From Candidatus Omnitrophota bacterium (GTDB lineage Bacteria > Omnitrophota > Koll11 > Gygaellales > Profunditerraquicolaceae), in the NCBI GenBank assembly GCA_025453435.1, contig JALOQI010000008.1:1-10177 (forward strand): a DNA stretch of 10,177 nucleotides. The letters run 5' to 3'. A program made the translations under genes and the position numbers. Under the pieces are notes generated by a model. It was not told where the DNA came from and ran no database searches. It worked only from the letters and a program-made list of their open reading frames with translations. This document shows positions 1 to 7,535 of the stretch, piece by piece; position 1 is the stretch's first letter, and every line of letters starts with the position of its first letter.

Positions 1-255
1 CATTATATCGCGGTAATTATCCCTGCCGACAACCCCGGCCAGAGAGACCTTCGCGCCCAGAGACCTGAGGTTATTGGCGACATTTGCCGCGCCTCCCGGA
101 GTGAACCTGCGCTCTTTAGCCCATACCACCGGAACAGGGGCTTCCGGAGAGATCCGCTCTACCGCTCCCCAAAGGTATTCGTCAAGTATAAGATCGCCTA
201 TGACCAATACTTTGGCCCCGGAAAATTTCGACAAGCTTTTTAAGAGTCTATTCAT
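1..255 (-). CDS. rfaE1: D-glycero-beta-D-manno-heptose-7-phosphate kinase (RfaE1/HldE kinase domain), N-terminal part only
   Basis: The first 85 residues of a PfkB/ribokinase-family sugar kinase, reading off the left edge of the window. The family enzyme phosphorylates D-glycero-D-manno-heptose 7-phosphate at C1 in the cytoplasm, on the way to ADP-heptose for the LPS inner core. Visible marks are the first beta strand VLVIGDLILDEY, the segment RISPEAPVPVV, which is highly characteristic of heptose kinases, and the sugar-binding PGGAANVANNLRSLGA. The ATG at 255-253 fits the family's N-terminus. An in-frame stop lies at 297-295, and a weak SD-like GGGG sits at 262-265. It follows the MsbA-like gene on the same strand after 97 bp and may be co-transcribed, which suits a shared role in LPS assembly. 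The C-terminus is not visible, so a kinase-only protein (RfaE1) cannot be told from the bifunctional HldE that also carries the adenylyltransferase domain. Family assignment is firm. Confidence 0.9.
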   Translation of the reverse strand, partial: MNRLLKSLSKFSGAKVLVIGDLILDEYLWGAVERISPEAPVPVVWAKERRFTPGGAANVANNLRSLGAKVSLAGVVGRDNYRDIM

Positions 256-352
256 GTTAAACCCCGCGATAATACCGCAACGGCGAATACGCTTTTAAAA
301 AACAACTTTTTAACTCTACCACAAATCAGTCCGGAAATCAACCTTAAGATTC
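256..352. other. intergenic gap between msbA-like gene and heptose kinase gene
   Basis: This 97-bp gap lies between two minus-strand genes. It contains an A/T-only inverted repeat (295-313, TTAAAAA..TTTTTAA) that is too weak to call a terminator. On the minus strand a poor promoter-like pair, TTGATT, 17 bp, TAGAGT, precedes the kinase gene (4 of 6 matches in each box). I see no confident regulatory site, so read-through from the upstream gene is the simplest reading. Confidence 0.4.
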
Positions 353-2143
353 TTATTCTATGAGCTGGTTCTGGCAGAGTTTTCTATACAAGCCGCCCTC
401 GACCTCGACCAGTTCTTCGTGAGTGCCCTGCTCGACGATACAGCCCTCATCCATGACCAGGATCCTGGATGCGTGCCTGATTGTGGATAGGCGGTGCGCT
501 ATCACAAAAACCGTCCTGTTCTGCATGAGAAGATTCAACGCGTCCTGGACCAGGCGTTCGGATTCCGTATCCAGCTGGGATGTGGCTTCGTCCAGAATAA
601 GAATAGGAGCGTTCTTCAAGAGAGCGCGGGCAATCGCTATGCGCTGCCGCTCCCCTCCGGAAAGCTTGATGCCCCTGTCACCGATCATCGTATCGTAGCC
701 ATGGGGCAGCTTAAGTATGACATCGTGCACATATGCCTGCTTCGCAGCATGCTCTATCTTCTCTTCGGAGGCATCCTCCATGCCGAATGCGATATTAGCG
801 GCTACCGTATCGTTGAAAAGGATTGTCTCCTGCGTTACGATCCCTATATGTTTTCGTAATGAATGAAAGCTGTATTCGCGCACGTCGATCCCATCTATGA
901 CCACCCTGCCGCTGACAGGGTCATAAAAACGCGGCACAAGGTCCAGAAGAGTGCTTTTACCCGCTCCGCTGGGGCCCACGATTGCCACTATCTCTCCGCT
1001 TTTTATTTTAAGGTCTATGTTCTTGAGGATGGGCACATGGCCGTAGTTAAAAAAAACATGCTCGAAGCTTATGTGATCCTCAAACCCGCTCATTATGCGC
1101 GCATCTTCTTTTTCCCCTACCGAGGGAACGGTATCGAGCACCTGGTGTATCCTTTCGGAGCCCGCTATAGCCTGAGCTATTATTGAATTCACCTGAGAAA
1201 GTTTTTTAAAGGGCCTCAGCATCGACAAAAGCGCTGCCAGAGAAACGCCGAGCGTTCCGAAAGAAATTTTGCCGGCGATGACATCCTTGCCCTCGAGAAA
1301 GAGCACGAAAACAGCTGCAAGCACGCCGATCATTTCAGTGAACGGGCTCAAAAGAAGCATGCGCTTTGTTGCGCGCATCGACAGTTTGTAAAAAGAATTA
1401 TTGGTATCGGTGAATTTTTTTACCTCGGCCCCTGACATATTGAACGCCTTGATCACGCGCATGCCCAGGATAGTCTCATATAAAAGCGAATTGATGTCGG
1501 CCATCTTTTCCTGGGTCTGCCTGGAGATCTTTTTGAGCGCCCTGCCAACCTTGAATATCGGAAAACTTGTCAGGGGCAAAAGGATCATAGACAGCAATGC
1601 GAGCTTCGGGTGTATAACAAGGATAAGAAAGGCAAAAACCGCGACCTGAAGAGATTGATACAAAAGATCCGTAGCCCCGTACGATATCGCGTTGCCCACC
1701 ATACCTACGTCGTTTGTGATGCGTGACATCAGCTCCCCTCCGCGCATATGAGAGAAATAATCCAGGGAAAGCTTGTGAAACTTAGAATACACGCTTGCGC
1801 GGATGTCCCTCACGACAAGCTGAGAAATATCGTTCATCAGGTAGCTTTGCAGAAAGCCGAAAAATCCTTTGAGCACGTAAAGGATTATGACCCCTACGGC
1901 TATGTAATTTAGCAGAACAAGCGGCGGAATTATGTTTAGCTTATCCACGTACCCGGAAAGAAACGACGGTAGCGTGGAAGGCACGACTATCTTTTTGCCC
2001 GTAAACACTATATCCGCCAGCGGCATGATCATTCCAAGGGACACGCCGTCAAACAAAGCCGACATGATCATGCACAGCCCCGAGCCTAAAAAGCGGAATT
2101 TATGCGGCCATATGAATTTAAACAACCTTATATACTGCTTCAT
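353..2143 (-). CDS. msbA: MsbA-like lipid A/LPS ABC exporter (fused membrane and ATPase domains)
   Basis: A 596-residue half-transporter of the ABCB/MsbA type, which dimerises in the inner membrane and flips lipid A-core using ATP. Residues 1-330 form the transmembrane domain, with hydrophobic segments near 18-42, 75-100, 160-195 and 268-312. Residues 355-596 form the ATPase domain: Walker A GPSGAGKS (390-397), Q-loop Gln438, signature LSGGERQ (494-500), Walker B ILILDE (514-519) and switch His550. The D-loop reads SQLD instead of the usual SALD. The length matches MsbA (about 580). Neighbours support a lipid A role: lpxB lies on the divergent unit and a heptose kinase follows. The ATG at 2143 has no SD, but a perfect TATAAT ends 5 nt before it. 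A general multidrug exporter of the same family cannot be excluded from sequence alone, but the context favours MsbA. Confidence 0.85.
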   Translation of the reverse strand: MKQYIRLFKFIWPHKFRFLGSGLCMIMSALFDGVSLGMIMPLADIVFTGKKIVVPSTLPSFLSGYVDKLNIIPPLVLLNYIAVGVIILYVLKGFFGFLQSYLMNDISQLVVRDIRASVYSKFHKLSLDYFSHMRGGELMSRITNDVGMVGNAISYGATDLLYQSLQVAVFAFLILVIHPKLALLSMILLPLTSFPIFKVGRALKKISRQTQEKMADINSLLYETILGMRVIKAFNMSGAEVKKFTDTNNSFYKLSMRATKRMLLLSPFTEMIGVLAAVFVLFLEGKDVIAGKISFGTLGVSLAALLSMLRPFKKLSQVNSIIAQAIAGSERIHQVLDTVPSVGEKEDARIMSGFEDHISFEHVFFNYGHVPILKNIDLKIKSGEIVAIVGPSGAGKSTLLDLVPRFYDPVSGRVVIDGIDVREYSFHSLRKHIGIVTQETILFNDTVAANIAFGMEDASEEKIEHAAKQAYVHDVILKLPHGYDTMIGDRGIKLSGGERQRIAIARALLKNAPILILDEATSQLDTESERLVQDALNLLMQNRTVFVIAHRLSTIRHASRILVMDEGCIVEQGTHEELVEVEGGLYRKLCQNQLIE

Positions 2144-2148
2144 AGCCC

Positions 2149-2154
2149 ATTATA
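2149..2154 (-). promoter_or_regulatory. -10 hexamer TATAAT for the msbA-like gene (possible leaderless start)
   Basis: On the minus strand a perfect TATAAT is separated from the msbA ATG by five bases (GGGCT). Transcription normally starts 6-7 nt past the -10, which falls on the A of the ATG. No SD is present. The -35 is poor: the 17-bp position reads ACAAAA, and the better TCGACA (2175-2180) is 20 bp away. The -10 match is seen directly; use as a promoter is inferred. Confidence 0.5.
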
Positions 2155-2166
2155 GTATCATATATA

Positions 2167-2195
2167 TTGACTTTTGTCGAGCCATTTGGTATCAT
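2167..2195 (+). promoter_or_regulatory. sigma70-type promoter for the gnnA-like/lpxB unit (leaderless spacing)
   Basis: TTGACT (2167-2172), a 17-bp spacer, then TATCAT (2190-2195), preceded by TGG, which makes an extended -10. Each box matches the consensus at five of six positions. The ATG of the oxidoreductase begins 7 nt after the last -10 base, exactly where transcription should start. There is no SD between box and ATG. The site overlaps the divergent msbA promoter region, so the two polymerases could compete. Confidence 0.65.
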
Positions 2196-2201
2196 CAACC
2201 T

Positions 2202-3131
2202 ATGTCTAAAATTAAAGTCGCAGTCATCGGCACAGGATACCTTGGAAGCCTGCATGCCAGGATTTATAAGAACATCCAAACCTGTTCGCTTGAAGCGGTT
2301 TGCGACACAGACCATGCCCGGGTTGAAGCACTTTCGAACGAGCTCGGAGTCAAATCTTACCCTGATTTTAAAAAGCTTTTAGGAGAGGTTGACGCAGTCA
2401 GCATTGCGGTGCCGACAAAGCTTCATTTCCAGATAGCGAGAGACTGCATTCTCAACGGCCTGCATGTTCTGGTTGAGAAACCTTTCACCCAGACACTGGC
2501 GCAGGCTGATTCTCTCATAAAGCTTGCCGGGAACAAAAACCTCATACTTCAGGTAGGCCATGTCGAGCGCTTTAACTCGGCATTCTCCGCTGCGCAAAAC
2601 CTCTTCAAAGACCCCTATTTCATAGAATGCCACAGGCTGAGCTTATTCCCTAACAGGTCTCTGGATGTGGGGGTAGTGCTCGACCTTATGATACACGATA
2701 TAGACATAGTCCTGGGGCTCGTAAAATCAGAGATTAAACGCATTGATGCCGTAGGGGTTAACGTGCTCACCCCGTTCGAGGACATAGCGAATGCCCGGCT
2801 GACTTTCAAAAACGGCTGCGTATGCAACCTTACGGCCAGCCGCGTTTCCGACGAAGCGATGCGCAAGATCAGGATATTCCTGAAAAACGCTTATATCTCA
2901 CTTGACTACAAAAACGAGCAGGCCTGCGTTTATCGAAGGTCTGCGTCAGGGATCACAAAAGAGAACCTGCCCATTGAAAAAGAACAGCCGCTCAAAAAAG
3001 AACTTTCCTCTTTCATAGACTGCATAAAAGAACACCGCCAGCCTCTTGTAACAGGAGAGACCGCACGCCAGGCTCTTGCCGTTGCTTTAAAAATCCGCGA
3101 TAAACTATGGAAAAACATAAAAAGGTATTGA
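2202..3131 (+). CDS. Gfo/Idh/MocA-family NAD-dependent oxidoreductase, probable UDP-GlcNAc 3-dehydrogenase (GnnA-like)
   Basis: A 309-residue two-domain dehydrogenase. Residues 1-118 form the Rossmann fold, with GxGxxGxxH at 10-18 (GTGYLGSLH), an acidic NAD-selecting Asp35 and the catalytic EKP at 92-94 (Lys93). The C-terminal alpha/beta domain carries GHVERFN (119-125) and the active-site HDID (165-168). The ending, ELSSFIDCI..PLVTG, is typical of the family. The ATG at 2202 places the Rossmann strand three residues in; in-frame codons further upstream run antisense inside msbA and are unlikely. The gene overlaps lpxB by 25 bp. In Acidithiobacillus, gnnA and gnnB lie between lpxA and lpxB, and GnnA oxidises the 3-OH of UDP-GlcNAc so that GnnB can install an amine. 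That role is inferred here from position and family; gnnB and lpxA are not in the window. The family call is firm and the substrate is uncertain. Confidence 0.85.
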   Translation: MSKIKVAVIGTGYLGSLHARIYKNIQTCSLEAVCDTDHARVEALSNELGVKSYPDFKKLLGEVDAVSIAVPTKLHFQIARDCILNGLHVLVEKPFTQTLAQADSLIKLAGNKNLILQVGHVERFNSAFSAAQNLFKDPYFIECHRLSLFPNRSLDVGVVLDLMIHDIDIVLGLVKSEIKRIDAVGVNVLTPFEDIANARLTFKNGCVCNLTASRVSDEAMRKIRIFLKNAYISLDYKNEQACVYRRSASGITKENLPIEKEQPLKKELSSFIDCIKEHRQPLVTGETARQALAVALKIRDKLWKNIKRY

Positions 3132-4249
3132 TCGTAGCCGGCGAGGCTTCGGGCGACCAGCACGCGGCAGATCTCGTAAATGAAATAAAAAAGCTTACGC
3201 CCTCGGTTGATTTCTGGGGCCTGGGCGGAAGCTGCATGAAAAGAGAAAACGTCCTGGTGACCGCAGACCTCGTTTCGCTGGCTGTGATCGGCTTCTCCGA
3301 GGTCATACGGCAGCTCAATGCAATAAGGTCGATCTACATAAAGCTCCTCGCAGACATTGACAGGGATAAACCGGATATCGCAATTCTTGTGGATTATCCG
3401 GGTTTTAATATCCGGCTCGCAAAAGAATTAAAAAAACGCGCGATACCGGTTGTTTATTACATAAGCCCGCAGATATGGGCATGGGGAAAAGGCCGGATAA
3501 AAACGATCCGGGAAACTGTCAGCCTGATGATCGTTTTTTTTCCGTTCGAAGAAACTCTTTACCGCAGCAATGGCGTCCCGGTTGCGTTCGCAGGACATCC
3601 CTGCCTTGACCGGGTAAAAACCTCGTTAACGGCAAAAGATTTCAGGGAAAGGTTTTCTTTGGATCAGGGAAAACGCACTATTGCCCTTTTGCCGGGCTCA
3701 AGGCTCAAGGAAGTAAAAACGCTCCTGCCGATAATGCTCAAGGCCAGTGCCCTCATATCAAAGAGGTCGCGCTTGCCTTTGCAGTTTATCGTGCTGGCTG
3801 CGCCGACAGTATCAGCGGCCCTGATCAAAAAGCTCGTTGAAAGATTCAATCCGGCTGTGAAAATCGTACAGGATCAGACCTATGACGGGATCCAGGCAAG
3901 CGATCTGGCAATGGTCTGCTCAGGGACCGCGACGCTTGAGACCGCGATACTGGGCACGCCGATGCTTGTGACCTACAAGGTCAATTTCCTTACATGGCTC
4001 TATATGAGATTGTTGATAAAAATACCTTTTATCGGGCTTGTGAACGTGGTCGCAGGCAGGAAGATCGTAGAGGAATTTATCCAGTTCGACGCTACAGCGC
4101 AAAAGCTGTCTTCGTACTGCTGCCGGCTCCTGTCAGAACCGGAAAAACTTTCGGCTATAAAGAATGATTTGCTCGCAGTGAAAAAGTCTCTGGGCGAAAC
4201 CGGCGCGGCTAAACGCGCGGCTCGGGCAGTAAAAGAATTGCTGGCCTAA
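3107..4249 (+). CDS. lpxB: Lipid-A-disaccharide synthase LpxB
   Basis: A 380-residue glycosyltransferase (family GT19) that joins UDP-2,3-diacylglucosamine to lipid X, forming the beta-1,6 lipid A disaccharide at the inner face of the cytoplasmic membrane. Family motifs are all present: AGEASGD (11-17), VDYPGFN (95-101, with the candidate catalytic Asp96), YYISPQIWAWGKGR (117-130), FAGHPCLD (161-168), LLPGSRLKE (194-202), CSGTATLE (271-278) and the membrane-facing loop around 287-320 ending VNVVAGR. Length equals the family norm (about 380). The ATG at 3107 lies inside the end of the preceding gene (25-bp overlap) and lacks an SD, so translation is probably coupled. The stop TAA overlaps the TAG of the convergent HD-GYP gene. 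No terminator follows. Confidence 0.97.
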   Translation: MEKHKKVLIVAGEASGDQHAADLVNEIKKLTPSVDFWGLGGSCMKRENVLVTADLVSLAVIGFSEVIRQLNAIRSIYIKLLADIDRDKPDIAILVDYPGFNIRLAKELKKRAIPVVYYISPQIWAWGKGRIKTIRETVSLMIVFFPFEETLYRSNGVPVAFAGHPCLDRVKTSLTAKDFRERFSLDQGKRTIALLPGSRLKEVKTLLPIMLKASALISKRSRLPLQFIVLAAPTVSAALIKKLVERFNPAVKIVQDQTYDGIQASDLAMVCSGTATLETAILGTPMLVTYKVNFLTWLYMRLLIKIPFIGLVNVVAGRKIVEEFIQFDATAQKLSSYCCRLLSEPEKLSAIKNDLLAVKKSLGETGAAKRAARAVKELLA

Positions 4250-5595
4250 ACAAGGGGCAGATATTCTTTGCCTTCATGGACCGGATCCAGGAACTGCGCG
4301 ATCCAGACTTTATTCCTGGTCTGGCGCATATCCAGCAATTCCCCCTTTTCTGGATAGATGACCTCGATCTTCGGCAGGAATATCTCATCCTGGTTCTCTT
4401 CCCGCACTACAGCTTTTCTGCCGTCATTGAGCACTACCATAGTACCGATAGGCCACACGCCCATTATTCTGAAAAACCGGTCAAGAAGCTGCGGCTCAAA
4501 ACCTTTTCCTTTGTCCCCCATCATAATATCGTAAATGACCATAGGTGCGTAGCTGGCCTTATAGCTCCGGCGGGCCAAAAGCGCGTCATACACGTCGCAG
4601 ATTGCAACGATCAGCGACGCCGTATGAAGCTCGTGCTTGAACGGAAGCTTCGGATAACCCGACAGGTCGTATTTGAGATGATGCTCGAAACATACGACAA
4701 GCGGCAGGACTCCGAGGGTCTCGGTATATTTCAGCAAGATCTCTGCCCCCAGCACCGTGTGACTTTTTACGCTGGCGAACTCCGCTTCAGTAAGCTTGCT
4801 TTCCTTGCGGATTATGCTGCGGGAAATATAAAGCTTGCCTATATCGTGAAAAAGCGCAGCCGTGCCTATATCCAGCACGTCATCCCTGCCCAATCCCAGT
4901 TCAGACGCGAAATACATGGACAGTATAGAAACGTTGAGTATGTGCACGAACGTGGTCATGTCATAGCGCCTGACGGTCGTCAGTTTCAAAAGCTCCTGAT
5001 GCCTGGATGCGATCGAATCCATTATATTCGAGACCCCGAACCGCAAAGACAGATTATCTATCTGCTTATTGTCCAGCATATTGTCCAGCGATGCCGATAC
5101 GCCTTCAAGCGAATTTTTATACAGGTTTATATAATCCACGGCTTCGAGCGCGCTCTTTAACATTCCGGGGTCGCCTGCTCCTTCCGAAACCTTGATCTTT
5201 CCGATAGTGATGTTTCGTACGCCCTGAGCCGTGAGGAACTGCTGGGGGTCTGCAGGAATTTTGTCCTTGGGCAATATAAAAAAGGCTATAAGCGCCTTTA
5301 ACTCGTCTTTGCCTGCGCCCCTGTTAAAGCTTATGCGCTCTACGCCCCGGCTTTTCAGGAAAAGGATCATGTTCTTGAGCGATTTCGACAGGTCAAAAAG
5401 AACTTCTTTGCCCCATGCCAGTTCTTCGCCCACAATGCCTATCGTTATCTCCGGGCTCTCTGAAACAGCCAGCTGAAGGTCATGATATGCCTGCTCGAGA
5501 TATTTGTCGAACTTCGCGTGTTTTATGCTGTAAAGGATAGCTATCTGCAAAGCGGTCATAAGGCTGCGGAATGCCGCTTCTATTTTTTCTATCAC
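4246..5595 (-). CDS. HD-GYP-type phosphohydrolase with variant GYP motif and N-terminal helical domain
   Basis: A 449-residue soluble protein, last in the four-gene operon. Residues about 205-385 form an HD-GYP domain, a family whose characterised members hydrolyse cyclic di-GMP. Candidate metal ligands are all present: His218, His250-Asp251 (HDIGK), His279, His305-His306 and Asp334 (CDVYDAL). The GYP block is altered: Glu of HHE is Leu307, and Gly after Asp310 is Leu311, while GYP itself (313-315) is kept. The position four before His218 is Thr, so the extra Glu ligand seen in some trinuclear members is missing. The N-terminal 140 residues match the N-terminus of the upstream protein. The C-terminal 60 residues form a small beta-rich tail. 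There is no transmembrane segment. The start is GTG at 5595 within a 4-bp GTGA overlap, supported by GGAGG 7 nt upstream. Activity on cyclic di-GMP is plausible but not certain. Confidence 0.85.
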   Translation of the reverse strand: MIEKIEAAFRSLMTALQIAILYSIKHAKFDKYLEQAYHDLQLAVSESPEITIGIVGEELAWGKEVLFDLSKSLKNMILFLKSRGVERISFNRGAGKDELKALIAFFILPKDKIPADPQQFLTAQGVRNITIGKIKVSEGAGDPGMLKSALEAVDYINLYKNSLEGVSASLDNMLDNKQIDNLSLRFGVSNIMDSIASRHQELLKLTTVRRYDMTTFVHILNVSILSMYFASELGLGRDDVLDIGTAALFHDIGKLYISRSIIRKESKLTEAEFASVKSHTVLGAEILLKYTETLGVLPLVVCFEHHLKYDLSGYPKLPFKHELHTASLIVAICDVYDALLARRSYKASYAPMVIYDIMMGDKGKGFEPQLLDRFFRIMGVWPIGTMVVLNDGRKAVVREENQDEIFLPKIEVIYPEKGELLDMRQTRNKVWIAQFLDPVHEGKEYLPLV

Positions 5596-7529
5596 TTGAA
5601 CGCCTCCAGTGCCCGGGCGGCTTTGCGCCTCGGCGCGAAATTCCAGAAGAAAGGCTTTTTTGCGATGCGCTCGAGGTGAGGCCGGGCCTCAAAGATCTTA
5701 AGCTCCTCAACGATCGATATGTTTTCCAGGATCAGGGCATTTTTCCTGCCCCATATATCGTCATTGGCAAATAAAAGGTCCACAGCCATTTCCCGCGTTC
5801 TGTCGCTGGATACCAGCACTGCCATCGCCTCTTTGCGCAAAACATAATTCTCCTGCAGTATGGGCAGCAGAAAACCCTCATCGAGGTCCTGCCATCCGTG
5901 CATGGACCTCAAGACTTCGGTCTTAATAAGATCGTTGGAAAACGCGTATATTCTTTCAAGAACGGGCCCTGCGCGGTCAGGGCTTATGTTCTTGAATTCT
6001 TCGACTATACTGCCCACAAATTCGATATCTGCGCTGAACCTGAAAAGGGTATCGCAGAAGAGATCCACTTCCTGGGGGAAAAAACGCATATAAAGGTCCA
6101 GGATGAACCGGTTGATCCTGCCCTGGTTGAATATTTTATAGATATACGTCTGGACGTCTATGGTGGGCTCTTCCAGGCTGTCGAGGTAAGGCAGGATCCA
6201 GTCAGGTATCTCATCCTGCCAGATATGGCCTTCGACAAAGCGGCAGAAATTCTTATTAAGCTCCTCCAGCGGGGCAGAAGAGCTGTTGTTGTCCTTTAAC
6301 TTTGACATTATTGCCCGGAGGCTCTCGAAATAATCGGGCCTTGAGTCCTGAACTATCGCTTCCCATGCATCGGCGATCCTAGAGGCGACATCTTTTAGAA
6401 GTTCGGGATCATCACTGGAGCCCAGAAGAAAAAGCAGAATATACCTGTAGTTGCGCAAGTAACGCTCCCGTTCGAACGAAAATCTGCTATCATGCAGATC
6501 GTCCCTGGACAGCGTTTCCATGACTTTCTGGTAGATCCCTGAAACCAGCCGGGATTCGGAAACATTAAAAAGATTTTTCAGCTTGCGCCGGGCGACAGGG
6601 CTTAGCGCGCCTGCCCCATGTGAATCAACAATGTTATTTGCCAGAGACGAATTGACCGCGTTTTTTCGTTCGGACCCGAGCGCTTTGAGAAAGTTTTCAA
6701 GATTCTCGTGATTGAACTCTTCATTATGCGCAGCCTCATCGATGACCGCGTGAACTATATCTTCGTCGCTGAGATCCTTGAGCAGATCAGCCAGAAATGA
6801 GAGCGCATCCGCGGTCGCCGGGTTTTTATCCTTTAGGATAAGGCCGAACAAAGATAAAGCACAGCGCGTGCAGGCGTCTTTGTCGGAGCTTTTAAGATAC
6901 AGGAAAAAGTCCCTTATGCTGCCTCTGAGGTCGCTGTCAGCGGTGATTTTTTTGAGGCTGACCTTTTTTATATTGCTTTCGAAATCCTTAGTGAACTCCT
7001 TTATCTTTGAAGGGTCTTCGCTTTTTATCGTGTCGCGCAAAATGCCCGACCAAAGATCCTCGGAAACCTCTCCCTCATCTCCCAGAAGCTGAGAATAATC
7101 CAGTTCTTCGATCACTATACTGGATACCTGGCCTGATTTAAGGATTCCCTGAATGCCGCCTCGCCTGCGAATTTCCTTTAAAGGCAGAACAATAGCTTCA
7201 AGCAAAAGACAAAGTTCCTGCAAGGTAACGCCCTGGTTGATCTGAAGCGATCTGATCTTGCGGAAATGGAACTGGCGCGCCAGATCCAGATATAGCTGTT
7301 TCTTCTGATATGTATTACCGTCGATGGCCAGGGCTTCCGGAGAGAATATGATGCGCAGCTGCGGGCTGTCGGAGAAAAGCAGCGGCATTCCGGCGTGAAG
7401 TTCGGCCGCTGCCTGGACGAAGGCTTTATGTTCCTTTGAATATAGACTTATGAAATTAAGCGCTATGCGCAAAGACTTCAGGAAATCCAAAAGGACTGTT
7501 TCCCTGGCGCTAGAAGACTCTTCGGTCAT
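5592..7529 (-). CDS. HEAT-like alpha-helical repeat protein sharing its N-terminal domain with the downstream HD-GYP protein
   Basis: A 645-residue protein, predominantly helical, without signal peptide or membrane segment. I cannot assign a function. Residues 19-140 match the N-terminus of the next gene: nine identities fall at matching positions in the first 19 aligned residues (Ser-Leu..Ala-Leu....Leu-Tyr-Ser..His..Phe), followed by SDSP/SESP, an Asn-x-Gly turn with Glu-Leu, and a Leu-Pro. Residues 150-645 are amphipathic helices in pairs; the last stretch (from about 530, e.g. LRKEAMAVL, GRKNALILENI, RRKAARALEAF) has the look of HEAT repeats, which usually act as protein-docking scaffolds. 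No catalytic motif is seen. ATG at 7529 begins 6 bp after the peptidase stop, with a weak AGGGA 10 nt upstream. The gene end overlaps the HD-GYP start by 4 bp, so the two are probably made in step and may work together. Confidence 0.75.
   Translation of the reverse strand: MTEESSSARETVLLDFLKSLRIALNFISLYSKEHKAFVQAAAELHAGMPLLFSDSPQLRIIFSPEALAIDGNTYQKKQLYLDLARQFHFRKIRSLQINQGVTLQELCLLLEAIVLPLKEIRRRGGIQGILKSGQVSSIVIEELDYSQLLGDEGEVSEDLWSGILRDTIKSEDPSKIKEFTKDFESNIKKVSLKKITADSDLRGSIRDFFLYLKSSDKDACTRCALSLFGLILKDKNPATADALSFLADLLKDLSDEDIVHAVIDEAAHNEEFNHENLENFLKALGSERKNAVNSSLANNIVDSHGAGALSPVARRKLKNLFNVSESRLVSGIYQKVMETLSRDDLHDSRFSFERERYLRNYRYILLFLLGSSDDPELLKDVASRIADAWEAIVQDSRPDYFESLRAIMSKLKDNNSSSAPLEELNKNFCRFVEGHIWQDEIPDWILPYLDSLEEPTIDVQTYIYKIFNQGRINRFILDLYMRFFPQEVDLFCDTLFRFSADIEFVGSIVEEFKNISPDRAGPVLERIYAFSNDLIKTEVLRSMHGWQDLDEGFLLPILQENYVLRKEAMAVLVSSDRTREMAVDLLFANDDIWGRKNALILENISIVEELKIFEARPHLERIAKKPFFWNFAPRRKAARALEAFK
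5603..5607 (-). promoter_or_regulatory. Shine-Dalgarno GGAGG deciding the GTG start of the HD-GYP gene
   Basis: A perfect GGAGG inside the last codons of the upstream gene, 7 nt before the GTG at 5595. It supports this non-ATG start and coupled translation. Confidence 0.8.
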
Positions 7530-7535
7530 GATCTT

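Noticed and set aside
295..313. Inverted repeat TTAAAAA..TTTTTAA as a terminator
   Set aside because: The stem contains only A-T pairs, and there is no G+C-rich hairpin followed by a T run on the minus strand.
305..345. Separate promoter for the heptose kinase gene (TTGATT-17-TAGAGT, minus strand)
   Set aside because: Each box matches only four of six bases in an A/T-rich gap, which is what chance would give.
1932..2201. Upstream in-frame extension of the Gfo/Idh/MocA gene
   Set aside because: The extra 90 codons are antisense to the msbA start. The family N-terminus (Rossmann strand) begins right after the ATG at 2202, and a promoter lies at 2167-2195.
4276..5160. A 294-codon plus-strand open frame opposite the HD-GYP gene
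   Set aside because: Its translation shows no family pattern, and the opposite strand encodes clear HD-GYP motifs with a perfect SD. It is a shadow of codon bias.
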